Assembly: GCA_022360075.1 (NCBI GenBank)
Contig: JAKSDN010000823.1
Coordinates: forward strand, 1-7,258
Length of the DNA: 7,258 nucleotides
Direction: 5' to 3'
Source: Kiloniellales bacterium
GTDB taxonomy: Bacteria > Pseudomonadota > Alphaproteobacteria > Kiloniellales > JAKSDN01
Position 1 is the stretch's first letter. Every line of letters begins with the position of its first letter. The notes below the pieces were generated by a model. That model was not told the DNA's origin, did not search any database, and saw only the letters and a program-made list of their open reading frames with translations. This document shows positions 1 to 5,034 of this stretch, piece by piece. A program made the position numbers and the translations under genes.

Positions 1-143
1 CCTCGCCCTTGGTGCGTGCCATGGCGGTCTGGGCCCTCGGCCGGCTGCTCACCCCGGCAGACTTCGCGGCCGAGCGCGCGCGCTGCCTGCCCGGCGAAAG
101 CGACCCGGCGGTGCGCGCGGAGTGGCAGGCCGTCGATCCTTGA
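1..143 (+). CDS. queG: Epoxyqueuosine reductase, C-terminal fragment (cut by window edge)
   Basis: Reading from base 3, the frame gives 46 residues ending in TGA at 141-143. The fragment has a segment of the form SPLVRAMAVWALGRLL and ends in DPAVRAEWQ. Paired D/S-P-x-V-R helices with a WALGRL core and a terminal VRAEW are typical of the HEAT-like repeat at the C-terminus of QueG. QueG is the cobalamin- and [4Fe-4S]-dependent enzyme that reduces epoxyqueuosine to queuosine in tRNA wobble positions. The catalytic and iron-sulfur parts lie outside the window, so the call rests on the tail alone. Another HEAT-repeat protein is possible. Confidence 0.65.
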   Translation, partial: SPLVRAMAVWALGRLLTPADFAAERARCLPGESDPAVRAEWQAVDP

Positions 144-174
144 ACGGCCGGTCATAAAGCGCATACGCACCATT

Positions 175-431
175 ATGGCCGAAGACTCGGAAGTCGGAGA
201 CCGCTGGAACCCAGGACCGGTGAGCGCCTGTACCTGCTTCAACTTGCGCCAGGCGACCCGCCTGGTCACGCAGCGCTATGACTCAGCGCTGCGGCCGGCC
301 TGAAGGCAACGCAGTTCAGCGTCCTCGCCGTCGCGCAAAGCGAGGGCGAGATGCCGCTCGGCCGGGAGCAGTGGTCGAGTCTCTTGGACGACCTCGCGGC
401 CGTGATCACGGCCACGCACGACGAAACATGA
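175..431 (+). pseudogene. MarR-family regulator remnant (frameshift plus internal deletion)
   Basis: From ATG at 175 the first frame reads MAEDSEVGDRW, then CFNLRQATRLVTQRYDSALRPA, and hits TGA at 301-303. The frame starting at 297 continues without a gap as GLKATQFSVLAVAQSEGEMPL, then a WSSLLDDLAAV tail, and ends in TGA at 429-431. The two halves together match the MarR layout: a first dimerisation helix with an LR-A-R-VTQ-YD-LRPAGL-TQF-L pattern, and a C-terminal helix ending LLDDLAAV. The segment between EMPL and the tail should hold the recognition helix, the wing and most of the long C-terminal helix, and it is missing (about 60 residues by comparison with the usual 140-150). The gene therefore has a one-frame shift and a deleted DNA-binding core, and should be inactive. 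It lies 31 bp after the queG-like stop. Confidence 0.6.
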
Positions 432-483
432 CCTGTCGATGCGCCTCGACGATGCCTTCCGCATCCTTCCCCGCCTAACCGGG

Positions 484-882
484 TCAGTAGTAAGGCGACG
501 GCGGCTGCGGCCCCGGCGTGCAGATGAAGGTGACCCGGTTTGGCTGGAAGATGCTGCACTGATTGAGGAAAGCGTCCTCGTTGAAATAGACGACCTGGCC
601 GTCGTTGGGACAAAGCTCCCTCACCCGGTCGCGCACTTCCTCAGGCGTATTGAGCTGGCTGCTGTAGCAGAGCGCGATGGGCCGCGGGGAATCGTCGTAG
701 TCGTGCGGCCCCACAGGTTTCGGCCTCTCGCCGCGAGGCCTCGCCCTGGCCTTGGCCTCGGCGGCCCTTTCCAGCAGCTTGTAGGCATCCCGGTCCGGCG
801 GGACTTCGAAGGGCCGTGTGGTACAGGCGGTAAGACCTGCCGCCAGGGCGAGCAACGAGAGGACACGCGCAAAGCTGAACAA
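484..882 (-). CDS. Small secreted lipoprotein of unknown function
   Basis: This encodes 132 residues. The N-terminus is a lipoprotein signal: Arg6, a hydrophobic stretch from 7 to 17, and the lipobox L17-T18-A19-C20, so Cys20 should be lipidated after export. A charged, Ala/Arg-rich segment (about 36-56) precedes a compact region with four cysteines (72, 91, 109, 121), which could form two disulfides in the periplasm. Recognisable pieces are ALCYSSQLNTPEEV, ELCPNDG and FICTPG, followed by a proline-rich end. I do not recognise a named family. The start is TTG at 880-882: AAGGAG (893-898 on the minus strand) lies 10 nt before it, and no ATG or GTG is available in frame between that site and the lipobox. 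It lies 172 bp downstream of the globin/chemoreceptor gene on the same strand; I see no convincing terminator between them. Confidence 0.8.
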   Translation of the reverse strand: MFSFARVLSLLALAAGLTACTTRPFEVPPDRDAYKLLERAAEAKARARPRGERPKPVGPHDYDDSPRPIALCYSSQLNTPEEVRDRVRELCPNDGQVVYFNEDAFLNQCSIFQPNRVTFICTPGPQPPSPYY

Positions 883-1054
883 AAGGCCCAGGCTCCTTGA
901 CCGAGGCCCTAGATTGCCCCGCCCGGCACGACAAGGAAAGCCGCCACGGCCCCTGGGGCGTCACCTTCGATCGAAAGAGGTCCGTGGCGATCCTGGAATC
1001 TCGGATCCCGCTGCCGGTGCAGGCGATGCCGCGCCCCGCGAAGCCTAGATGCCG

Positions 1055-1969
1055 TCAGCCCTGGGCCGCGCCGATCATGACTTCGGCCAGGATGGTGTAG
1101 ACCTTGGTCCAGGCCTCACGCAGGTCGGCGGTGAAGGCATCGCCGAGGCCTTGCTCGAGGGTCCAGAGCAGGGCTTCCGCGACCGTGGCATAGTGCGCCT
1201 CGGTGACGCCGAACTCGGCATGCCGCTGACCCAGGACCTTGAGCGCCGGGCCCAGCTTCGGCAAGTCGCCCAGGCCGGCGATCGCCAGCTTGAGCGTGGA
1301 CATGAGCTTCTGTCCCTGGACGGCGATGTCCTCGCGGAACAGAGCGCGGACCGACGGATCCAGCTCGAACAGACGCTGGTAGAAGAGCTGGGCCACGGCT
1401 TCGGCGTCGGGCTCGATCTTCGCGAAACTCTCCTGCACCATCTGCCGCTCGGCCGCGCTGAGCGGTCCGCCTGCGGCCGGGCTCGACGGAGCCGCTGCGA
1501 CCGGAGGGGCCGCAGGCGCCGGGGGCGCCGCGACCGGTGCCTCGTACGCTTCCGCAGGCCGGACCTCACCGCCGCGCTGCAGCGCCTCGACCGCCGTGCG
1601 CGCCGATTGTCCGAGCCCGCCCAGAACCTCGGTCTTCTCGCTCAGCGACGTCAGGATCTCGGTGATCTGCCCGGTCGCATTGCTGGTCTGCCCGGCGAGC
1701 TGCTTGACTTCTCCGGCGACCACGGCGAAACCCTTGCCCGCATCGCCGGCGCGCGCGGCCTCGATGGTCGCGTTGAGGGCCAGAAGGTTGGTCTGCTTGG
1801 CGATGGCCTCGATCTGTTCTGCGACCTTGGCCACCTTTGCGATCTCATCGCGCAAGGCCGACAACTCGCCGTCGATGGCCTTGACGGCCGAAATCACATC
1901 TTGCGATGCGGCGGAATTACTGGGAGAGGCGCTTGAGTCGGCCCTGAGAGCCCCTGCGGTGCTGGCCAT
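1055..1969 (-). CDS. Soluble chemoreceptor hairpin tip fused to a C-terminal globin
   Basis: This encodes 304 residues from ATG 1969, preceded by a GGGGAA ribosome-binding stretch; an in-frame TTG at 1996 would add nine residues. Residues about 24-130 are helical and hold the methyl-accepting chemotaxis protein tip: [17 protein letters not shown] (59-75), then [15 protein letters not shown] (78-92). That tip is where CheA and CheW dock in the family. The flanking coiled coil is short, with no HAMP, membrane helix or CheR-binding tail. A Pro/Ala-rich linker (about 132-168) leads to a globin (170-302) with Tyr197 (B10), Phe211 (CD1), Gln218 (E7) and proximal His250 in LGQRH, the pattern of Vitreoscilla-type haemoglobins and flavohaemoglobins. 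No FAD/NAD module follows. It probably binds haem and senses O2 or NO in the cytoplasm. Its domain order is the reverse of HemAT. The partner and output are not visible here. Confidence 0.88.
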   Translation of the reverse strand: MASTAGALRADSSASPSNSAASQDVISAVKAIDGELSALRDEIAKVAKVAEQIEAIAKQTNLLALNATIEAARAGDAGKGFAVVAGEVKQLAGQTSNATGQITEILTSLSEKTEVLGGLGQSARTAVEALQRGGEVRPAEAYEAPVAAPPAPAAPPVAAAPSSPAAGGPLSAAERQMVQESFAKIEPDAEAVAQLFYQRLFELDPSVRALFREDIAVQGQKLMSTLKLAIAGLGDLPKLGPALKVLGQRHAEFGVTEAHYATVAEALLWTLEQGLGDAFTADLREAWTKVYTILAEVMIGAAQG

Positions 1970-2151
1970 GGTGTTTCCCCGAGTCGAGACGTCCAAACCG
2001 GAACTGACTCTGTCCCCTACCAGTCGGCACCTAAGAAGCGGTTAAGCCTCCGCTCACCCAACAGCGAGACCGCCTCCGTCCCAGCGGACTAAGCAAGAAT
2101 GAGCCAGGCAAGATTCGCCGACTGGACCCCTATTTGCCTAGTCAAAAACGC

Positions 2152-2171
2152 TAACGTCGTTAACGATCGTT
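2152..2171. promoter_or_regulatory. Cluster of three overlapping palindromes, possible operator
   Basis: Three palindromes share these 20 bases: TAACG-T-CGTTA (2152-2162), CGTTAACG (2158-2165) and the perfect AACGATCGTT (2162-2171). They lie at the edge of the AT-rich divergent region, about 185 bp from the globin/chemoreceptor start and 195 bp from the hydrolase start. Overlapping dyads are common at repressor sites, but I cannot assign a regulator. TTAACGAT within it is one base away from a CtrA half-site, without the second TTAA at the required spacing. Confidence 0.35.
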
Positions 2172-2277
2172 GTACTATTGGTAAACACCGCTTTGTTTAG
2201 CAATAAAATTAATCATAAAAAGCAAGATTAATGTCAAAATTACCTGAGAATAGAGCCAAATTCATTTCGATTTATCT

Positions 2278-2305
2278 TGCTATTGTCGCTAAAATGCGGC
2301 ATAAA
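2278..2305 (+). promoter_or_regulatory. Candidate sigma-70-like promoter for the cell wall hydrolase
   Basis: TTGCTA (2278-2283) and CATAAA (2300-2305) are separated by 16 bp and match the -35 and -10 consensus at 4 of 6 positions each. TAAAAT at 2290-2295 is a better -10 hexamer (5 of 6) but has no good -35 partner. Either would place the transcript start some 55-65 bases before the hydrolase ATG. This is a by-eye call in AT-rich DNA. Confidence 0.3.
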
Positions 2306-2326
2306 TTTCTTGTGCAAGAGGGATAG

Positions 2327-2350
2327 ATGCGATCATTCGCGCGGGACTAA
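2327..2350 (+). other. Possible 7-codon upstream ORF before the cell wall hydrolase
   Basis: ATG at 2327 follows the purine-rich AAGAGGG (2316-2322) by 4 nt and encodes MRSFARD before TAA at 2348-2350. It is in a different frame from the hydrolase and stops 16 bases before its ATG. The ribosome binding site here looks stronger than the one directly before the hydrolase. It may be a leader peptide or chance. Confidence 0.25.
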
Positions 2351-2366
2351 CGGATCGGAAAAAGTC

Positions 2367-2945
2367 ATGAGCGCTAGAGAGATCACCAGCAACGGCTGGA
2401 ACGGAATCGGGGGCCTTCGGGCCTCGTTTCTTTCTGGGCTGATGGTTCTGGCGGCCCTCCTGCTGCACGCCAGCCCGGCGCAGTCCAATTCCGGCAGCGG
2501 CAAGCTCGACGTCGTGGACGAGATCGAGTGCCTGGCCCTGAACATCTATCACGAAGCCCGCGGCGAGGCTGACCTGGGCAAGCTCGCCGTCGGCCACGTC
2601 GTCCTCAACCGCGTCGACGACCCACGCTTTCCGGAGACGATCTGCGGCGTGATCAAGGACGGCGGCGAGAAGAGGCGCCACCGCTGCCAGTTCTCCTGGT
2701 GGTGCGACGGACGCAGCGACAAGCCGCGCAACGCCCGGGCATGGGAGCGCAGCCAGGCCCTCGCGCGGCATATCTTCTGGGGTTTCTCCGTCGATCCGAC
2801 CTCAGGTGCCCTGTGGTATCACACCACGTCGGTTCGGCCGATCTGGCGCAAGGCGCTGGTCAAGGGACCGAAGATCGGCAACCACGTGTTTTACGTTCGT
2901 GAGAACAATCGCCCGACGCGGGTGCAGAAGGCCGCCCTCGACTGA
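2367..2945 (+). CDS. Secreted SleB-type cell wall hydrolase (Hydrolase_2 family)
   Basis: This encodes 192 residues from ATG 2367, preceded by GGAAAAAG; the frame is open further upstream, but that stretch does not look coding. An N-terminal region with Arg18 and the hydrophobic run FLSGLMVLAALLLHA (about 21-35), followed by SPAQS, is a Sec signal peptide, so the product acts in the periplasm. The mature part begins with CLALNIYHEARGE (55-67), the hallmark of the SleB/CwlJ family, in which the Glu of the HEARGE motif (Glu63) is the catalytic acid. It continues with AVGHVVLNRV (74-83) and CQFSWWCDG (107-115), and ends near GNHVFY (171-176), all typical of the family. Members cleave peptidoglycan glycan strands, SleB itself as a lytic transglycosylase. 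In a non-spore-former the role is more likely wall remodelling. It is transcribed alone, with a strong hairpin after the stop. Confidence 0.88.
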   Translation: MSAREITSNGWNGIGGLRASFLSGLMVLAALLLHASPAQSNSGSGKLDVVDEIECLALNIYHEARGEADLGKLAVGHVVLNRVDDPRFPETICGVIKDGGEKRRHRCQFSWWCDGRSDKPRNARAWERSQALARHIFWGFSVDPTSGALWYHTTSVRPIWRKALVKGPKIGNHVFYVRENNRPTRVQKAALD

Positions 2946-3257
2946 AGTCGATGGCAAGGCTATCGGCGACCGCCACATCTCCTTTGATCTCCAGGGGCCT
3001 CCCGACCGCTGCAAGCCCGGTCGGGAGGCCGCGACTCGCGACGGTCCCGCTCGTCGCATCTTCGCCTCTCCAAGACTACCCCCGGCCTGTGCTAGCATCC
3101 GCGCGGAGCTCGCCTCTTTCCGGCCGTGCCAACAAGCTTCGGTCCGCCGGCGTCGTCGCACTCGAGGGGCCCCGGGAGGCTGCTGGGAGCGGATGCCGGC
3201 CGGTGTTGTGTTCACGCGGTGGGACAGAGCTCGTGAAAAGGACGGGAGGGGCTACAC
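2946..3257 (+). other. Intergenic region before the Crp/Fnr gene
   Basis: Apart from the hairpin at 2996-3030, I see no RNA gene, repeat or coding frame here. The plus-strand open frame that runs through it (2951-4123) overlaps the Crp/Fnr gene out of frame and has an Arg/Gly/Pro-rich composition typical of a high-GC shadow. A promoter for the Crp/Fnr gene should lie here, but no clear -35/-10 pair stands out. Confidence 0.6.
2996..3030 (+). terminator. Hairpin after the cell wall hydrolase, terminator-like
   Basis: GGCCTCCCGACCG (2996-3008) pairs perfectly with CGGTCGGGAGGCC (3018-3030) around a 9-nt loop, 50 bp after the hydrolase stop. The 13-bp GC-rich stem is strong, but no T-run follows on either strand. 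It may therefore stabilise the 3' end or assist a factor-dependent stop instead of being a classical intrinsic terminator. Confidence 0.55.
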
Positions 3258-3968
3258 TTGGCCGAGGTTGCGCGACCAAGGCTCGAGCATATCGAGCTGC
3301 TGAAGGGTGTGGACGAGGAACAGCTCCGGCGCTTGGAGTCCCGCTGCCGCTGGCGCCGCTACGGTATCGGCGACAAGATCTTCGATCGCGGCGACAGCGG
3401 CCGACAGGTTTTCTTCGTGATCGAAGGCCGGGTGAACGTAGTCGATTTCACGCTGTCGGGGCGCGAGGTCGCCTTCGCCAGCGCGGTGGCGGGCGACTCC
3501 TTCGGCGAGCTGGCGGCTATCGACGGCCTGCCCCGCTCCACCAGCGTGGTCGCCGTGGAAACGACCTACCTAGGAATCCTGCCCCACGAGCCCTTCATCG
3601 CGCTGCTCCGGGAGAACGCCGAGATCGCCTTCCGGGTACTGGTCAGGCTGGCCGAGATCGTACGCCGCGGCGACGAGCGGATCATGGAGCTGAGCACGCT
3701 CGCCGCCACGCACCGGGTCTATGCGGAGATCCTGCGCATGGCGCAGCCGGACGCCGCGGTGCCCGACCTCTGGGTCGTCCGGCCGCTGCCGCCTCTGCGC
3801 GAGATCGCCAGCCGGGTCAGCACCACCCGCGAGACCGTGGCCCGCGCCTTGGGGCAGCTCTATCCGAGCGGCTTGCTGCGCCGCAAGGGCCGCAACCTCT
3901 ATCTCATGGACCGCACGGCGCTGCAGCAGAAGATCTACGCCTGGCAACTGGAGAGCAGCGTCAAGTAG
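3258..3968 (+). CDS. Crp/Fnr-family transcriptional regulator (CRP-like recognition helix)
   Basis: This encodes 236 residues from TTG 3258, preceded by GGGAGGGG with 6 nt spacing. Residues about 10-125 form a cyclic-nucleotide-binding beta-roll. The phosphate-binding cassette keeps F82-G83-E84-L85 and P92-R93-S94, matching Gly71-Glu72 and Arg82-Ser83 of E. coli CRP, but the Thr127/Ser128 adenine contacts on the long helix are not evident. A dimerisation helix (about 118-148) leads to a winged helix with the recognition helix STTRETVARALGQL (188-201). Arg191, Glu192 and Arg196 match the CRP residues that read TGTGA. Only one cysteine is present (Cys30), so it is not an oxygen-sensing FNR with an iron-sulfur cluster. 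Two TGTGA-N6-TCACT sites begin 170 bp after its stop, ahead of a CtrA-like gene, and are its most likely targets. The effector could be cAMP or another ligand. Confidence 0.9.
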   Translation: MAEVARPRLEHIELLKGVDEEQLRRLESRCRWRRYGIGDKIFDRGDSGRQVFFVIEGRVNVVDFTLSGREVAFASAVAGDSFGELAAIDGLPRSTSVVAVETTYLGILPHEPFIALLRENAEIAFRVLVRLAEIVRRGDERIMELSTLAATHRVYAEILRMAQPDAAVPDLWVVRPLPPLREIASRVSTTRETVARALGQLYPSGLLRRKGRNLYLMDRTALQQKIYAWQLESSVK

Positions 3969-3993
3969 CCCACTGCGAGGCTCGCCGCAGACG

Positions 3994-4020
3994 CTCGGGC
4001 GGTCTCCAAACGCCCCCGAG
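3994..4020 (+). terminator. Weak hairpin after the Crp/Fnr gene
   Basis: CTCGGGCG (3994-4001) can pair with the C-rich CGCCCCCGAG (4011-4020) if two C residues bulge out, 26 bp after the stop codon. Outside it, CGCTCGG (3992-3998) and CCGAGCG (4025-4031) offer an alternative pairing. There is no T-tract. Weak evidence for a terminator; read-through into the downstream regulatory region is possible. Confidence 0.25.
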
Positions 4021-4138
4021 GCGGCCGAGCGTGACCCGCGACATCCCCACCGGAGCGTCCGGCCGAGCTTTCTCGATGGCCGGTTGCGCGCGCCTTTCGC
4101 GCCGCTCGATAGCTGAAAGTTGAAGAGATTCATGCTAA

Positions 4139-4154
4139 TGTGATGACCGTCACT
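4139..4154. promoter_or_regulatory. CRP-type operator, distal copy
   Basis: TGTGA-TGACCG-TCACT matches the CRP consensus TGTGA-N6-TCACA at 9 of 10 half-site positions. It lies 120 bp before the start of the leader ORF at 4259 and 32 bp, centre to centre, from the second copy at 4171-4186. Confidence 0.65.
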
Positions 4155-4170
4155 GTCGGGTGGGTTCCTA

Positions 4171-4186
4171 TGTGACAATGATCACT
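4171..4186. promoter_or_regulatory. CRP-type operator, proximal copy
   Basis: TGTGA-CAATGA-TCACT is again 9 of 10 in the half-sites, and both copies are preceded by A, so the shared core is ATGTGA-N6-TCACT. Its centre (4178.5) would sit at -41.5 for a transcript starting near 4220. That is the class II activator position, in which the protein overlaps the -35 region. The DNA near 4207-4213 (TTAGATC) is only a poor -10 box, as expected of an activator-dependent promoter. Confidence 0.7.
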
Positions 4187-4243
4187 TTTGGAGGACGTTC
4201 GAGGGATTAGATCTAGAGCCTACGAAGGGAAAAAGCGTAAGCC

Positions 4244-4250
4244 AAGGAGG
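4244..4250 (+). promoter_or_regulatory. Strong ribosome binding site of the leader ORF
   Basis: AAGGAGG is a full-length match to the anti-Shine-Dalgarno end of 16S rRNA and lies 8 nt before ATG 4259. It is the best ribosome binding site in the window, and it drives a frame that stops after 24 codons. Confidence 0.7.
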
Positions 4251-4258
4251 TCAGGGAG

Positions 4259-4333
4259 ATGTCAGGAACGAAAAGCTCGATCCTGCACGTCGCCTGTTAC
4301 CGGTGTCTTGGCGGCAAGCATGTCACCTCGTAG
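4259..4333 (+). CDS. 24-codon ORF with CxxC motif, in frame with the CtrA-like gene
   Basis: ATG 4259 opens a frame that begins MSGTKSSILHVA, continues CYRCLGGKHVTS and ends in TAG at 4331-4333. A Cys13-x-x-Cys16 pair with a following His21 is present, but nothing else is recognisable. The frame is the same as that of the CtrA-type protein: removing the amber codon would give a 200-residue product running straight into it. The ORF is therefore either a leader peptide whose translation feeds reinitiation at 4364-4376, or the original N-terminus of the downstream gene cut by a nonsense mutation. The excellent ribosome binding site and the two CRP-type operators upstream favour real translation. 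Confidence 0.5.
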   Translation: MSGTKSSILHVACYRCLGGKHVTS

Positions 4334-4366
4334 GTCTCGTACATCTGGCGAATTGGGCGGTCTGTG

Positions 4367-4861
4367 ATGGAGCTTATGGAGATAGACAAAAGTCAAGGGA
4401 ACGGAGCCCACACCGGAAGACTGACGGTAAACCTCAACGAACGGACGGTGGAGGTGGACGGTCAGCCCCTGCAACTGACGAGCAAGGAGTACGGGATCTT
4501 GGAGATCCTCTTCCGACGCTCGGTGGCGGGGCGCGACGACGCCGTTATCAGAACCGGTAAGCTCTCGCTCAACCTCAACACCCACCGCGTCGAGGTCGAT
4601 GGCAAGCAGATACACCTGACCAACAAGGAATATGCCATCCTGGAGATCCTGTCCCTGCGCAAGGGGACGACGACGACCAAGGTCATGCTTCTCGACCACC
4701 TCTACGATGGGCTGGACGAGCCTGAGATGAAGATCATCGATGTCTTCATCTGCAAGCTTCGCAAGAAGCTCGCGGGCTTGACCGGCGGCGAGCACTACAT
4801 CGAGACCGTTCGCGGTCGGGGCTATCGACTGCGCGACCCAGTCGACATCAACGCGGCCTGA
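4367..4861 (+). CDS. Receiver-less CtrA-type DNA-binding protein with partly duplicated winged helix
   Basis: This encodes 164 residues from ATG 4367; GTG 4364 and ATG 4376 are equally possible, and none has a good ribosome binding site. Residues 50-158 match the CtrA linker and OmpR/PhoB-type winged helix: RRS...[34 protein letters not shown], the recognition segment [19 protein letters not shown] (117-135), and the wing [16 protein letters not shown] (143-158). CtrA usually has about 230-240 residues with an N-terminal receiver domain; here that domain and its phospho-Asp are absent. In its place, residues 16-48 are a second copy of the beta-sheet and first helix (63-95), 21 of 33 identical. 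In CtrA the wing reads VWGRGYVLRDP; here Trp and Val are both Arg. It should bind CtrA-type sites without phosphorylation control. Tandem CRP-type operators upstream suggest control by the adjacent Crp-like protein. Confidence 0.85.
   Translation: MELMEIDKSQGNGAHTGRLTVNLNERTVEVDGQPLQLTSKEYGILEILFRRSVAGRDDAVIRTGKLSLNLNTHRVEVDGKQIHLTNKEYAILEILSLRKGTTTTKVMLLDHLYDGLDEPEMKIIDVFICKLRKKLAGLTGGEHYIETVRGRGYRLRDPVDINAA
4412..4651 (+). repeat. Intragenic direct repeat in the CtrA-like gene (141-bp period)
   Basis: Copy one is 4412-4510 and copy two is 4553-4651, each 33 codons, separated by 42 bases that encode the CtrA-style linker [13 protein letters not shown]. By my count the copies agree at 66 of 99 bases and 21 of 33 residues. 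Many of the base differences are in third codon positions, so the duplication is old or joins two diverged paralogues, with protein sequence kept under constraint. Confidence 0.8.
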
Positions 4862-4883
4862 TCCCTGGACTACGACGCATTCG

Positions 4884-4910
4884 GCCCGATGCGACAGGAT
4901 CGCATCGGGC
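4884..4910 (+). terminator. Perfect hairpin 22 bp after the CtrA-like stop
   Basis: GCCCGATGCGA (4884-4894) pairs with TCGCATCGGGC (4900-4910) around a 5-nt loop. The stem is 11 bp with no mismatch. No T-tract follows, so its role as an intrinsic terminator is uncertain, but its place directly after the stop codon fits a 3'-end structure. Confidence 0.55.
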
Positions 4911-4938
4911 GCGTGAAGGCGATCGATCACGCGAGGCA

Positions 4939-4969
4939 GCGGGGGCTAGAAGATGGCCTCCGCTTTGTG
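4939..4969 (+). terminator. Second hairpin followed by a short T-rich tail
   Basis: GCGGGGGCT (4939-4947) pairs with GGCCTCCGC (4955-4963) with two G-U wobbles around a 7-nt loop, followed at once by TTTGTG. This is a more classical, though weak, intrinsic terminator shape for the CtrA-like transcript. Confidence 0.4.
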
Positions 4970-5034
4970 ATTCCGCGCTTTTTCTTAGAGCCTGACTCGA
5001 AAAGAGCCCTGTGAATTCAATGAGTTGCTATAGT

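Larger units (their letters stand above)
1970..2366. other. Divergent intergenic region, AT-rich in its right half
   Basis: This holds the upstream regions of the globin/chemoreceptor gene (minus) and the cell wall hydrolase gene (plus). About 2140-2320 is clearly richer in A and T than the rest of the window. It holds overlapping palindromes at 2152-2171, ATTAAT twice (2208-2213 and 2227-2232), and four copies of GCAAGA: direct at 2093, 2108 and 2222, and inverted at 2275-2280. The last two form an 8-bp inverted repeat, AGCAAGAT/ATCTTGCT (2221-2228 and 2274-2281). No reading frame here looks coding apart from a possible 7-codon upstream ORF at 2327. Confidence 0.7.
4862..4987 (+). other. Intergenic DNA between the CtrA-like gene and the MITE-like element
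   Basis: This stretch has no coding frame of note. It contains two hairpins in succession (4884-4910 and 4939-4963) that probably end the CtrA-like transcript, then a short T-rich run (4979-4986) that abuts the inserted element. Confidence 0.6.

Noticed and set aside
966..975. Perfect palindrome TTCGATCGAA between the lipoprotein and globin/chemoreceptor genes
   Set aside because: It is a lone 10-bp palindrome with no second copy or promoter context, so chance is likely.
1049..1936. 295-codon plus-strand open frame opposite the globin/chemoreceptor gene
   Set aside because: It mirrors the antisense strand of a clear two-domain protein and shows no motifs of its own.
2160..2231. CtrA binding site (TTAA-N7-TTAA) in the AT-rich promoter region
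   Set aside because: TTAA occurs at 2160, 2209 and 2228, but no pair has the required 7-bp gap. TTAACGAT at 2160 is only one base from a half-site.
3258..3968. FNR-type oxygen sensor
   Set aside because: Only one cysteine is present, so there is no N-terminal cysteine cluster for a [4Fe-4S] centre.
2951..4123. 390-codon plus-strand open frame overlapping the Crp/Fnr gene
   Set aside because: Its translation is low-complexity Arg/Gly/Pro/Ala with no domain, and it overlaps a convincing Crp/Fnr gene in another frame.
4259..4861. Single 200-residue protein made by amber read-through or recoding at 4331
   Set aside because: Nothing in the sequence indicates a suppressor or recoding structure. 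Reinitiation or a nonsense mutation is simpler, so the two frames are listed separately.
4262..4930. 222-codon minus-strand open frame opposite the CtrA-like gene
   Set aside because: It repeats itself only because the plus-strand gene has an internal duplication, and it has no family signature.
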